The position numbers were made by a program, and so were the translations under genes. The notes below the pieces were generated by a model that was not told where the DNA came from, made no database searches, and was given only the letters and a program-made list of their open reading frames with translations. Of a DNA stretch of 64,000 nt, positions 53,277 through 62,400 are shown piece by piece. Position 1 is the stretch's first letter. Every line of letters begins with the position of its first letter. This DNA is from Gymnodinialimonas sp. 57CJ19 (lineage in GTDB: Bacteria > Pseudomonadota > Alphaproteobacteria > Rhodobacterales > Rhodobacteraceae). The stretch lies in NCBI RefSeq assembly GCF_038396845.1, contig NZ_CP151587.1:2578001-2642000 (forward strand), read 5' to 3'.

Positions 53277-53786
53277 ATGGCAAATGCCTCTTTAAAACAA
53301 ACCGATGTCGAGCAGGTCACGCATAATCGTTCCCCTCTTACCCATGGCACGTGGGTGTTGGTGGCCGATGGTGAAAAAGCGCTGTTCCTGCACAATATCA
53401 CCGATGCCGACGACCCGAACTTGGTGGTCTTCCGCGAGGAGGAGCAAGACAATCCCCCAACGCGGGAACAGGGCACAGACCGGCCGGGGCGATTCAACGA
53501 TGGCCCTTCGATCCATCGCTCCGCCGTGCAAGATACGGATTGGCATTGGCTGGAAAAGGAACGGTTCGCCAGTGATTTGGCCGATATCCTTTATCTCAAG
53601 GCGCATCGGAACGAGTTCGAGCGCTTGATCATTTGTGCGTCGCCTAAAATCCTAGGCGAGTTGCGCAAAGAACTTCATAAAGAGGTTGAAGACCGGGTTG
53701 TGGCCGAGGCGGATTTGACGCTGACAAACCACCCGATCGACGAGATCACGAAACGGATCTCTGAGGCCACCACGCCGCCTGCCTGA
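53277..53786 (+). CDS. Host attachment family protein (AtsA-like)
   Basis: 169 residues. TWVLVADGEKALFLHNI, NPPTREQGTDRPGRFNDGP, FASDLADILYLKAHRNEFERLIICASPKILGELRKEL and TNHPIDEI match the pfam family named for proteins required for attachment to host cells, in which the biochemical role is unclear; many members are stress genes. ATG 53277 has GAAAGGA upstream. It shares the promoter of the preceding small gene. Confidence 0.88.
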   Translation: MANASLKQTDVEQVTHNRSPLTHGTWVLVADGEKALFLHNITDADDPNLVVFREEEQDNPPTREQGTDRPGRFNDGPSIHRSAVQDTDWHWLEKERFASDLADILYLKAHRNEFERLIICASPKILGELRKELHKEVEDRVVAEADLTLTNHPIDEITKRISEATTPPA

Positions 53787-53810
53787 CGCGTCCGTTCAAG
53801 CGCGACGCTC

Positions 53811-53834
53811 GGCCCGCCCGTCAAACGGCGGGCC
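53811..53834. terminator. Hairpin between convergent genes
   Basis: GGCCCGCC (53811-53818)/GGCGGGCC (53827-53834) with an 8-base loop. On the plus strand it is followed by GTTCTAT, a weak T-tract; no T-tract on the minus strand. It lies 25 bases past the host attachment gene. Confidence 0.45.
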
Positions 53835-53837
53835 GTT

Positions 53838-54119
53838 CTATGCGAGAGCCAGAAGCGCCCGCGCCCGGGCGCGGGCGGCTTCGGACGCCTTTTCCGATCG
53901 GGCGATCAGATCGTAGGCATCGGCCTTCCGTCCCGCGTCCAACACGGCGCGGGCGCGGGTGACGCGGGTCCGGCATCCGGTGGCGGCCCATCCGGTACGC
54001 TCTTGCAAACGCGCGGTCGCGTCAGCATTCGATAGTGGCCCGTCGAAAATGTCGAAATGCGCGACGAATGCCGCAAAACCTACCGAGTGTAGCGCCCTGA
54101 GCATCTCTTCATCGGTCAT
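53838..54119 (-). CDS. Hypothetical protein, 93 residues
   Basis: Ala-rich, helical and basic. MTDEEMLRALHSVGFAAFVAHF starts it, and the end is EKASEAARARARALLALA. GAGGAGGGAG precedes ATG 54119. I know no domain; the terminal helix may be amphipathic. It is monocistronic on the minus strand. Confidence 0.65.
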   Translation of the reverse strand: MTDEEMLRALHSVGFAAFVAHFDIFDGPLSNADATARLQERTGWAATGCRTRVTRARAVLDAGRKADAYDLIARSEKASEAARARARALLALA

Positions 54120-54207
54120 GGCTGGCTCCCTCCTCAAAACTCAATTTCACGGGGGTTTTATGGCCATGCAGAGTTAACAGATCGTTAAAGAAACCGGGCC
54201 AAGTCTC

Positions 54208-55101
54208 TCAGTCCAGCACAACATCCATGAACACCGGATAATGGTCTGACGGGAAGCCGCCCGCAAAGCGCCCGCGTACCACCCGAGGGGGGCTGACCGG
54301 CGTGACGCCGTCGGAATAGCTCAGATGGTCAATCGCCCCATAGAGGTGGAGGCCCCGATAGAAATGGAACGTTGCACCGCGCACCGGGGCCACGGTCAGG
54401 GTGCGGGCCAGGGTCTGCACGGGGCGGGTTTGGGTAAAGGAATTCATATCGCCGATCACCATCACCCTTTCTCCGGCGTCCAGCCAAGGGGCGATGGCAT
54501 GGCCGATCAGCGCAGCAGAGGCGCGGCGGTTGTCCCAACTCGTCACATCAAGATGCACATTCACCACATGCACTACTGCGCCACTGTGGCGGAACGACGC
54601 CCAACTGGCGAAGGTCGGGTAAGATCCGGCGCGATACCCGGGCGAGCCGAGGGTGCCGGGCGTGCGGGAGAAGAAAAAATACCCCTGATCCAGCAAAGAC
54701 ACCCGGTCATGGCGGTAGAGGATGGGTTGAATTTGGGGAAAGACCTCGCCCGGACCATGGGCCGCGACACTGTAGGCGGGGTTCTGGGATAGCAGCCAAT
54801 CAAGGGAAGGGTTGGCCCCGTTCTGGCTGCAACAGGGGAAGGTTCCCACCTCTTGCAGGGCAAAAATATCGGCGTTGATTGACTGAAACGCCGTATTGAG
54901 TGGCACTTGCCGGCGCGCCCAATCGGGAAGCGAGGCGATGCCGCGCGGGTTTGACGGGCGGATGTAGTGGACATTCAAGGTGGCCACCCGAAGCGCATCA
55001 GGCGGCGGCGCAGGATCGGCGGAGGGGGTGGTGGTGGGCGCACAGGCCAGGGGGCTCAAGCAGACCAGAAGGCAAAGCAATCTGGTGAGGATGCCTGTCA
55101 T
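54208..55101 (-). CDS. Exported endonuclease/exonuclease/phosphatase family protein, probable lipoprotein
   Basis: 297 residues. A signal ending SPLAC (Cys20) resembles a lipobox, followed by a Pro/Thr-rich linker. The EEP domain shows LNVHYIRP, FALQEVG, VVNVHLDV, VIGDMNSF and a final PSDHYPVFMDV, that is the catalytic Glu, Asp-x-Asn and Asp-His. Substrates in the family range from DNA to phospholipids; outside the cytosol a nuclease or lipase-like use is possible. Its start overlaps the stop of the LOG gene (ATGA). Confidence 0.85.
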   Translation of the reverse strand: MTGILTRLLCLLVCLSPLACAPTTTPSADPAPPPDALRVATLNVHYIRPSNPRGIASLPDWARRQVPLNTAFQSINADIFALQEVGTFPCCSQNGANPSLDWLLSQNPAYSVAAHGPGEVFPQIQPILYRHDRVSLLDQGYFFFSRTPGTLGSPGYRAGSYPTFASWASFRHSGAVVHVVNVHLDVTSWDNRRASAALIGHAIAPWLDAGERVMVIGDMNSFTQTRPVQTLARTLTVAPVRGATFHFYRGLHLYGAIDHLSYSDGVTPVSPPRVVRGRFAGGFPSDHYPVFMDVVLD

Positions 55102-55646
55102 GCGGCCCGCTGGAGCGCGGTCATCAGCCCGGGGACGTCATCTATGGTTTCCACGAACTGCAACAGGCTGGCATCGGCAAAGCCCTGGTCCACCACATGA
55201 TCCATCATAGCGCGCAGCGGGTCCCAGTAGCCCTTGGTATTCATCAAGAATATCGGCTTGGCGTGCAGGCCCAATTGCCGCCAGGTGAGCACCTCAAAGA
55301 ACTCATCCAGCGATCCCGCGCCGCCGGGCAGCACCACGACGGCATCGGCGTTCATGAACATCACCTTCTTGCGTTCGTGCATCGTCTCGGTCACGACAGA
55401 GGTGGTCAGATCGGTCTTGCCGACCTCCATGTGCATCAAATGGGTGGGAATAACGCCAAAGGTCTCGGCACCGCCAGCCTGCGCCGCACGGGCCACGGCG
55501 CCCATCAGCCCCACGTCGCCCGCGCCGTAAACCAGACGCATATTGTGGCGCGCCATCTCTGTGCCCAAGGTCGTGGCCATGGCCTCGTAAGCCGGGTCCT
55601 TCCCCATGCGAGAGCCACAATAGACACACAAAGATAGCCGTCTCAT
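55098..55646 (-). CDS. LOG family protein (TIGR00730), cytokinin riboside 5'-monophosphate phosphoribohydrolase-like
   Basis: 182 residues. VYCGSRMG, LVYGAGDVGLMGAVA, ETMHERK and VVLPGGAGSLDEFFEVLTW are the LOG signature. The usual PGGxGTxxE reads PGGAGSLDE, a Thr to Ser change. In bacteria these proteins hydrolyse nucleoside monophosphates or have lost activity. It is first in an operon with the EEP gene. Confidence 0.9.
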   Translation of the reverse strand: MRRLSLCVYCGSRMGKDPAYEAMATTLGTEMARHNMRLVYGAGDVGLMGAVARAAQAGGAETFGVIPTHLMHMEVGKTDLTTSVVTETMHERKKVMFMNADAVVVLPGGAGSLDEFFEVLTWRQLGLHAKPIFLMNTKGYWDPLRAMMDHVVDQGFADASLLQFVETIDDVPGLMTALQRAA

Positions 55647-55780
55647 CGCAACACCTTGCGCTTTGTTAACCCTTGGGCCCTAATACTGCGCATTGGCTTG
55701 GGCCTCAAGCGGGGTAATCCGCAGCAGGCGCAGGGCGTGTTGCAGGGTTTAAAGGGGGAAACCGTGCCAGAGGACATGCA

Positions 55781-57250
55781 ATGAAACTCGCGGCGATGTT
55801 CGGAAGCAGCTCCGGTGCTATTGGGGCCACGGTTGTGGGAGCTGTGGTCGTGGTTGCGGGCGCTGTTGGGTTCACCGTATTCAACTCAGGGTCCGAGGCG
55901 CCGGATGCGTCGCCGGTCACAGTGGCAGAGCCTGATGCCGAGCCAGTCGCCGCACCCGAACCTGTCGCAGAAATTGCCGCGGCCCAAAGCCCGGAACCCG
56001 CCGCCGATCCTACACCCGCCGATCCCGCACCCGTCTTGACGGTGGAGGCCCCGCGTCTTGATCTGCTGCGCGTAAACGCCGATGGCACCGCAGTCATCGC
56101 AGGGCGCACCGCGCCGAACCTGAGCATCACGATCTTTTTGGACGGTGAAGGCATCGCGGAAACCACGGCTGATGGCGCGGGAGATTTCGTGGCGATGTTG
56201 ACGCTCGCACCTTCTGACGCGCCGCGCATGTTGGGGGTCGAAGCCCGCCCGGACGGGGAAGAGCCTATCGCGGGTGTTGAAACGGTCCTTGTCGCGCCCT
56301 TTGCCGGCGCAAGCGCGGAAGTGGCCCACGGTCCGGAGATTGATCCTGAAGTTGAGGCGGTGGCCGAAACGATGGTTGCGGCGGTGGCTGACCCATCGGC
56401 TGGCCCATTGGCTGACCCGGGCGTTGATCCAGTGGTTGAACCGGTTCCTGAGGAGGTGATCGAACCGGTCGCCGATCCTCTCCTGGCAGAGCCGCACCCC
56501 CCCGTTGAACCGCAAGAACCCGAAGCCATCGCGCCGCTTGAGCCGGAACCAACCGCAACACCCGAAGCCCCCGGCGCCTTGGCCACTACGCCCGGTAACC
56601 CGACCCCCCCCGCAGTTTCAACAGCGCCCGCCATCGCCGATGCGAGCCCTGTCGCTCCGCGCCCCGTGGCAACTCAGCCCACCCGCGCGGCGGCCCCCGC
56701 GGTGGTGATCGCAGGGCCAGAAGGCCTGCGGGTGGTGCAGAACACCGTTGCAGAGCCTGCGGTGCAAACCTCTGTGAGGCTCGATGCGATTTCCTACAAT
56801 GCCGATGGCGCGGTGATCCTTGCGGGGCGCGGCTCTGCGGCGGCCGATATCCAAGTCTATCTCAACAACCAGCCGATCCATCTGGGAGAGGTCGGTCCCG
56901 GCGGCGCATGGTCCTTGCAATTGCCCGATGTGGACCCCGGTACCTATACGCTGGCGGTGGCGGAACTGGCCAATGACGGCACGACCGTCAGCCGGGTCGA
57001 GACGCCGTTTCTGCGAGAAGACCCGGAACGGGTCGCCGAGGCGCCGGTGGCCGATGCCGATGGCATCGACCTCATTACTGTGCAGCCCGGTTTCACCCTT
57101 TGGGGCATGGCCGAGAACACCTTTGGAGATGGCATCCTTTACGTGCAGATATTCGAGGAAAATCAGGACCAAATCCGTGATCCAAACTGGATTTTCCCCG
57201 GCCAGATTTTCCGTCTTCCGACCCTTGGGGCAGAGAATGACGGGAACTGA
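55781..57250 (+). CDS. LysM domain protein with Ig-like repeats and acidic Pro-rich linker
   Basis: 489 residues. An N-terminal hydrophobic segment (14-28) anchors or exports it. Two similar Ig-like repeats follow, at about 87-150 (DLLRVNADGTAVIAGRTAP) and about 331-395 (RLDAISYNADGAVILAGRG). They are separated by a Glu/Pro/Val-rich linker of roughly 150 residues with repeated VADP/VEPVPEE units. A C-terminal LysM (ITVQPGFTLWGMAENTFGDG... IFPGQIFRLP) would bind peptidoglycan. AGAGGA precedes the ATG. It probably spans the periplasm; the ABC exporter gene follows 68 bases later. Confidence 0.85.
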   Translation: MKLAAMFGSSSGAIGATVVGAVVVVAGAVGFTVFNSGSEAPDASPVTVAEPDAEPVAAPEPVAEIAAAQSPEPAADPTPADPAPVLTVEAPRLDLLRVNADGTAVIAGRTAPNLSITIFLDGEGIAETTADGAGDFVAMLTLAPSDAPRMLGVEARPDGEEPIAGVETVLVAPFAGASAEVAHGPEIDPEVEAVAETMVAAVADPSAGPLADPGVDPVVEPVPEEVIEPVADPLLAEPHPPVEPQEPEAIAPLEPEPTATPEAPGALATTPGNPTPPAVSTAPAIADASPVAPRPVATQPTRAAAPAVVIAGPEGLRVVQNTVAEPAVQTSVRLDAISYNADGAVILAGRGSAAADIQVYLNNQPIHLGEVGPGGAWSLQLPDVDPGTYTLAVAELANDGTTVSRVETPFLREDPERVAEAPVADADGIDLITVQPGFTLWGMAENTFGDGILYVQIFEENQDQIRDPNWIFPGQIFRLPTLGAENDGN

Positions 57251-57318
57251 GCCGCTGGCTCTGGTCTCGGACCTGATCGCACACTAGGTAGAAGGGCACG
57301 CCAAGGGATGCCCGCACA

Positions 57319-59196
57319 ATGCCAGCTGACACGACGACTCAATCCGATACCCCTGAAGATACGGCAGAGAAGCCCCAAGCGGCGGCCACCGTAGAGATGG
57401 AGGAAGCCGAGCGACGCTCGGGCTGGCGCACGATCCGCAAGGTCGCGCCCTACCTTTGGCCCAAGGACAAGCCTTGGGTGAAGCAGCGTGTCGTCATCTC
57501 GTTAATCATGTTGGCGGTGGCCAAGGTCATCGCGGTGGGCACGCCGTTTCTATACAAGGCCGCGGTGGATATGTTGGCCCAAGACGGCTCGGTCAGCCCC
57601 GCATGGACGTTGGGGGCAGGGGCCGTGGGCCTGACCATCGCCTACGGCATGGCCCGCGCCTTGACCGTGGGGTTCAACCAATTGCGCGATGCGGTCTTTG
57701 CCAAGGTGGCCCAACGGGCGCTTCGGCAATTGGCGCTGGAGACCTTTCAGCACATCCATGCTCTGTCCATGCGCTACCACATCCAGCGCAAGACCGGCGG
57801 GTTAAGTCGGATTATCGAACGCGGCGTCAAAGGGGTCGAGTTCCTTTTGCGCTTCCTGTTGTTCTCTATCGGGCCGCTGGTCTTGGAACTGGCCCTGACC
57901 GGGATCATTCTGGCGGTGGTGTTCGACGTCAATTACCTGATCGTTCTGGCGGTCACGATTGGTCTCTATATCTGGTTCACCTTCAAGGTGACGGAATGGC
58001 GAGTGCGCATCCGCAAGGAGATGAATGACCAGGATACCGACGCCAACCAAAAGGCCATCGACAGCCTTCTGAACTTTGAGACGGTGAAGTATTTCGGCGC
58101 AGAGACCCGCGAGGCAGAGCGTTATGACGCCGCCATGGCGGGCTACGAGTCAGCGGCGCTGAAGACCTCGTACTCCTTGGCGTTTTTGAACTTCGGGCAG
58201 TCGTTGTTGATCACGGCGGGGCTGGTGATCGTCATGGTGATGGCGGCCCTCGGGGTGCAGGACGGGTCCTTGACCGTGGGCGATTTCGTGATGGTCAACG
58301 CCTATATGATCCAGATCACCATGCCGCTGAACTTTCTGGGGACGGTCTATCGGGAAATCCGCCAAGCGCTGGTGGATATGGGCGAGATGTTCAACCTGCT
58401 GGAGCAGCCGCAAGAGGTGCGCGATGCCCCGGGGGCGGGGCCGTTGAAAGTAACTGGCGGTAATGTGCGGCTGGAAGGCGTGAAGTTTGGCTATGACGCC
58501 GCGCGTCCGATCTTGAAGGGGGTCGATATCGACATCCCTGCGGGGCAAACGGTGGCGGTTGTCGGGTCCAGCGGGTCGGGCAAGTCCACCATCGGGCGGC
58601 TGATGTTCCGCTTCTATGACGTCGGCGCGGGGCGGATCACCATTGATGGGCAGGATTTGCGGGATGTCACCCAAGCCTCGGTCCACGGACAGATCGGCGT
58701 GGTGCCGCAAGATACGGTGCTGTTCAACGACACGATCTACTACAACATCGCCTATGGCCGCGACGGGGCCAGCCGGGCGGAGGTGGAGCAAGCGGCGAAA
58801 GCGGCGGCGATCCACGAGTTTATTCTGTCCCTGCCAGAGGGGTATGACACGCCCGTAGGGGAGCGCGGCTTGAAGCTGTCGGGCGGAGAGAAACAGCGCG
58901 TGGGAATTGCGCGGACCTTGCTGAAAGACCCGCCGATCCTTGTGCTGGATGAAGCCACGAGCGCGTTGGACACCGACACGGAGATGGAGATTCAGGCCGA
59001 GTTGAAAGCCATGGGCGAGGGCCGCACGGTGTTGACCATTGCGCACCGGCTTTCGACGATCGTGGAAGCGGATCGGATTGTGGTGCTGGAGAAGGGCGAA
59101 GTTGTCGAGGAAGGCACCCACGAGGCGCTGTTGCTGCAAGAAGGACGCTACGCGCAATTGTGGAACCGACAGGCGGCGGATGAGGATCTGAACTAG
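57319..59196 (+). CDS. ABC transporter of the Atm1/HMT1 family (fused permease-ATPase)
   Basis: 625 residues. Six membrane segments (about 55-345), then the ATPase domain with Walker A GSSGSGKST, signature LSGGEKQRVGIART and Walker B ILVLDEATSALD. SLLNFETVKYFGAETREAERYD is the Atm1-type signature. Such exporters move glutathione-linked or metal-sulfur compounds; Atm1 of Novosphingobium exports glutathione derivatives. It shares no operon with iron-sulfur genes here. A terminator lies 120 bases after the stop. Confidence 0.9.
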   Translation: MPADTTTQSDTPEDTAEKPQAAATVEMEEAERRSGWRTIRKVAPYLWPKDKPWVKQRVVISLIMLAVAKVIAVGTPFLYKAAVDMLAQDGSVSPAWTLGAGAVGLTIAYGMARALTVGFNQLRDAVFAKVAQRALRQLALETFQHIHALSMRYHIQRKTGGLSRIIERGVKGVEFLLRFLLFSIGPLVLELALTGIILAVVFDVNYLIVLAVTIGLYIWFTFKVTEWRVRIRKEMNDQDTDANQKAIDSLLNFETVKYFGAETREAERYDAAMAGYESAALKTSYSLAFLNFGQSLLITAGLVIVMVMAALGVQDGSLTVGDFVMVNAYMIQITMPLNFLGTVYREIRQALVDMGEMFNLLEQPQEVRDAPGAGPLKVTGGNVRLEGVKFGYDAARPILKGVDIDIPAGQTVAVVGSSGSGKSTIGRLMFRFYDVGAGRITIDGQDLRDVTQASVHGQIGVVPQDTVLFNDTIYYNIAYGRDGASRAEVEQAAKAAAIHEFILSLPEGYDTPVGERGLKLSGGEKQRVGIARTLLKDPPILVLDEATSALDTDTEMEIQAELKAMGEGRTVLTIAHRLSTIVEADRIVVLEKGEVVEEGTHEALLLQEGRYAQLWNRQAADEDLN

Positions 59197-59317
59197 GCCT
59201 CGAGGGCGCGCCTTCGGCGCTCAGCGGCGGCCTCCTCGCGGCGCTTCGCGCGCTCCTCGGCGGTGTGATTTGGTGGGGTTCTACGTTTGACGGGCGCTGT
59301 GGAAGCGGTTGGCAGGC

Positions 59318-59338
59318 CGGCCCTGCGGGCCGTTTTTT
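59318..59338 (+). terminator. Terminator downstream of the Atm1-type exporter
   Basis: CGGCCC-TGC-GGGCCG followed directly by six T (59333-59338). The stem is short but fully GC. The 21-bp dispersed repeat begins at the next base. Confidence 0.8.
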
Positions 59339-59359
59339 GGATATTTGAAGAACGAGGAA
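59339..59359. repeat. 21-bp dispersed repeat, copy 2
   Basis: Identical to 22482-22502 (GGATATTTGAAGAACGAGG plus two bases). Like copy 1 it sits in a gap at an operon end beside a GC-rich hairpin. Confidence 0.6.
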
Positions 59360-59418
59360 TGAAGGCGTGGTCGCGCCGCCGAGGGCGTATTGCTGTTCGG
59401 CGGCGGTTTCTGGTTGCG

Positions 59419-62400
59419 TTACTCAGCGGCGCGTACGGGCGGCTGGGGGCCGATGTCGCTATCGAGTTCCGTGTCCTCGAAGGGGTCTGGAACTTCGGGG
59501 ACGTCGGCCGGGGGCGGCGGAACGGGGGCCGCCGGCGGTGCCAGCGGCACGTCATTGGCGGGGGTGGTCTGAGGTTCCGGCTCTGGGATCGGCTCCGTTG
59601 GTTCGGATTCTGATGGAGTAACCTCATCAGAGAGGATTTCCTCGGCAGGGGCATCATCCCAGTAGATCACCGGATCACGGGTGCGGCGGGCGTTGCGTTG
59701 CAGGCTCCAGTCTTGGGCACGGGTGCTCAGCCTGCGCGCCCCCACGAGGGCAAGGCCCCGGAAGCTGCCGCCAAGGATGGTCCAGAACCAGACGCGAAGC
59801 GCCAGAAGCGACGGGGTGAACACGAGGGTGAGCACGGTCGCGATACCCAGGCCAAAGACGACCGCCGTTGCCAGTTGTTTCCACCAAAGGGCGGTGGGGC
59901 TATTGACGGTGTAGCCGCCGGCGCCGAAGTCCAGCGAGATGCCGTACATCATTGGGGCGAGGCCTGCCATTGTGGTGATTGTGGTAAGCAAGACCGGGCG
60001 GATGCGGGCCTCGGCGGTGCGCACGATGGCTTCGAGTTTGGGCATATACCGGGCGTATTCCTGATAGGTGTCGATCAGAACGATGTTGTTGTTCACCACG
60101 ATGCCCGCCAGTGCCACGATCCCAGTGCCGGTCATGATGATGGAGAAGGTCTGATCCATAACCAGCATCCCAATCAGCACGCCCGTGGTGGACAAGACCA
60201 CCGCCAGAAGGACCAGGACGGAATTGTAGATGGAGTTGAACTGCGCCAGCAGGATGATGAACATCAGGCCCAGGGCGGCGGCAAAGGCGGACGAAAGGAA
60301 GGCTTGGGATTCTTCCTGCTCCTCCTGGTCGCCTGCCCATTCCCAAGACACAGAGGCGGGCAGGGGATTTTCGGCCTCCAGCCAGGCGGTGATTTCTTGG
60401 ATACGCTCATTGGCGTTGACCGGTGTGGTCGTCAGGCTTGCATCGGCAAGTCCTTCGTCGATATCGACGGCGGTCGCGCCATCATAAGCGCTGAAGATCT
60501 GATACTCGGTGTCATCGATGGTGAGATCGGCCGTGCCGCCGGTAGCAATCTCGGCCACGTCGCGCAGGATGGCGATTGTCTCGCCCTCGGTATCAGTGAC
60601 GCTGACAAGGCCCGACAGGACATCGGCCTTCACCATGAAGAACCGCGACTGGTCGATACGTTCGATCGTGGCCAGTTGCGGTGCAGGCGCGTAGGAGACG
60701 AAGTTGGACAGCGGGATCAGCCCATCGGGGGTGCGCACGCGCAGGCTGTCGAGGGTGGAAAGCACCCGGGCCTCTTCAGGGAAGCGCACGCGGATGTCGA
60801 TTTCCTCGTCCGAGGTGGGGACGCGCATTGTGTCCAGCAAGATGCCACGGGTGACCAGTTGCACCATGGCGCCCACGGTTTGAACATCGGCACCGAACCG
60901 GCCTGCGGCTTCGACATCGACGTTGATCTGCCAGTCGATGCCGGGCAGGGGCAGGGTGTCTTCCACCAAGGTCAGCCCGTCGAGGTTCTCGTAGTAGGTG
61001 CGCACGATACGGGTGGCTTCCTGAAGTTCTTCCCAATTGTCGCCGGACAAGCGAAGCGAGATCGGCTTGCCTGCCGCCGGACCATTGGCGACCGAGAAGA
61101 TCTCGGTCTGGAAACCGGGAAGGCGGTCCAGGCGGGTTTGCAATTGCTCCAGGATCAGATCGCCGCCGGGGCGGGTGCCCCAGGGTTCAAGGTCGATCTG
61201 GACCTGACCCACGGTGTCGGCGGGCGCGGCCGCACCGCCGGTGTTGTTGTTCAATCCGCCCGAGCCGGAGAAGGCGAAGACATCTCGGACGCCTTCCTGG
61301 CTCAGCACGATTTCTTCGACTTGGCGGACCATGGCGTCTTGTTCATCCACGCTCAGGTTACCCCGGGCGCGGACGTAGACGATGGCGGTTTCAGGCTCGG
61401 TGGTGACGAAGAATTCGACCCCGCGGCTGTTGGCGCCGAAGTAGGTGAACACGCTGACGACAAAGACGCTGACGGCGGCGATGGAGACCAGAGGCATGAC
61501 CGGGTTGCCGGTCAGGAAATGGATGATCCAGCCGAACCAGCTGCGGCGGTAGCCCGAGGTGACTTTCTTTTCGCGACGCGGGATCTGGATGGAGGACACG
61601 AGCACCGACATGACCACGCAAATGCCGACGAAGACCGCGCCGCTGATTGCCATTTGCATCAGGGGGGAAAGCCCGGCGGGCAGGGTGAACAACACCCCGT
61701 TGCGCACCACTTGCAGGGCCGACAGGAACATCACATAGGCCATGCCGATGGTGACAATCAGGCGCAGAAGGTACCAAGGCAACGCGCCCTTGACGGCTTG
61801 CGCCGTGGTGTCGATCAACCGGCTGAAACGGGCCGCGACACCGCCCAGAACCGGCAGGTAGATCAGCGCCACGATCAGCGAGGCCGACAGCACGAAGATC
61901 AGCGTCACGGGCAACATGCCCATGAATTCACCGGGTACGCCGGGCCAGAACAGCATCGGCAGGAAGGCACAAAGCGTCGTCGCGGTCGAAGACACGATGG
62001 GCCAGAACATGCGCTTGGCCGCATCGGCGTAGGCCTGCATCGGGCGGGCGCCTTCGGCCAAGCGCCTGTCGGCGTATTCCACCACGACAATCGCGCCATC
62101 CACCAACATGCCTACGGCAAGGATCAGACCGAACATCACGATATTGGAAATGGTGATGCCCATGATTCCCAGAAGGATGAAGCACAACAAGAACGATGTG
62201 GGGATCGCAAAGCCCACCAGCAGCGCAGAACGGGTGCCGAGGGCTGCCAGCACCACGATCATCACCAGCGCAATCGCCGTCAGGACCGAGCCTTCAAGCT
62301 GGCGCACCATGCCGTCCACCTGCACCGATTGGTCCAGGGTGGTTTCCACATGGACCGATGCGCGAAGCTCCTCTGGCCAGGTGGCCTCTACGGCGGCGAC

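Noticed and set aside
59193..59418. Minus-strand Arg/Glu-rich frame ending at 59193 (ending AEERAKRREEAAAERRRRALEA-like)
   Set aside because: No start codon with a ribosome site is found near it, and it continues through a dispersed repeat and terminator.
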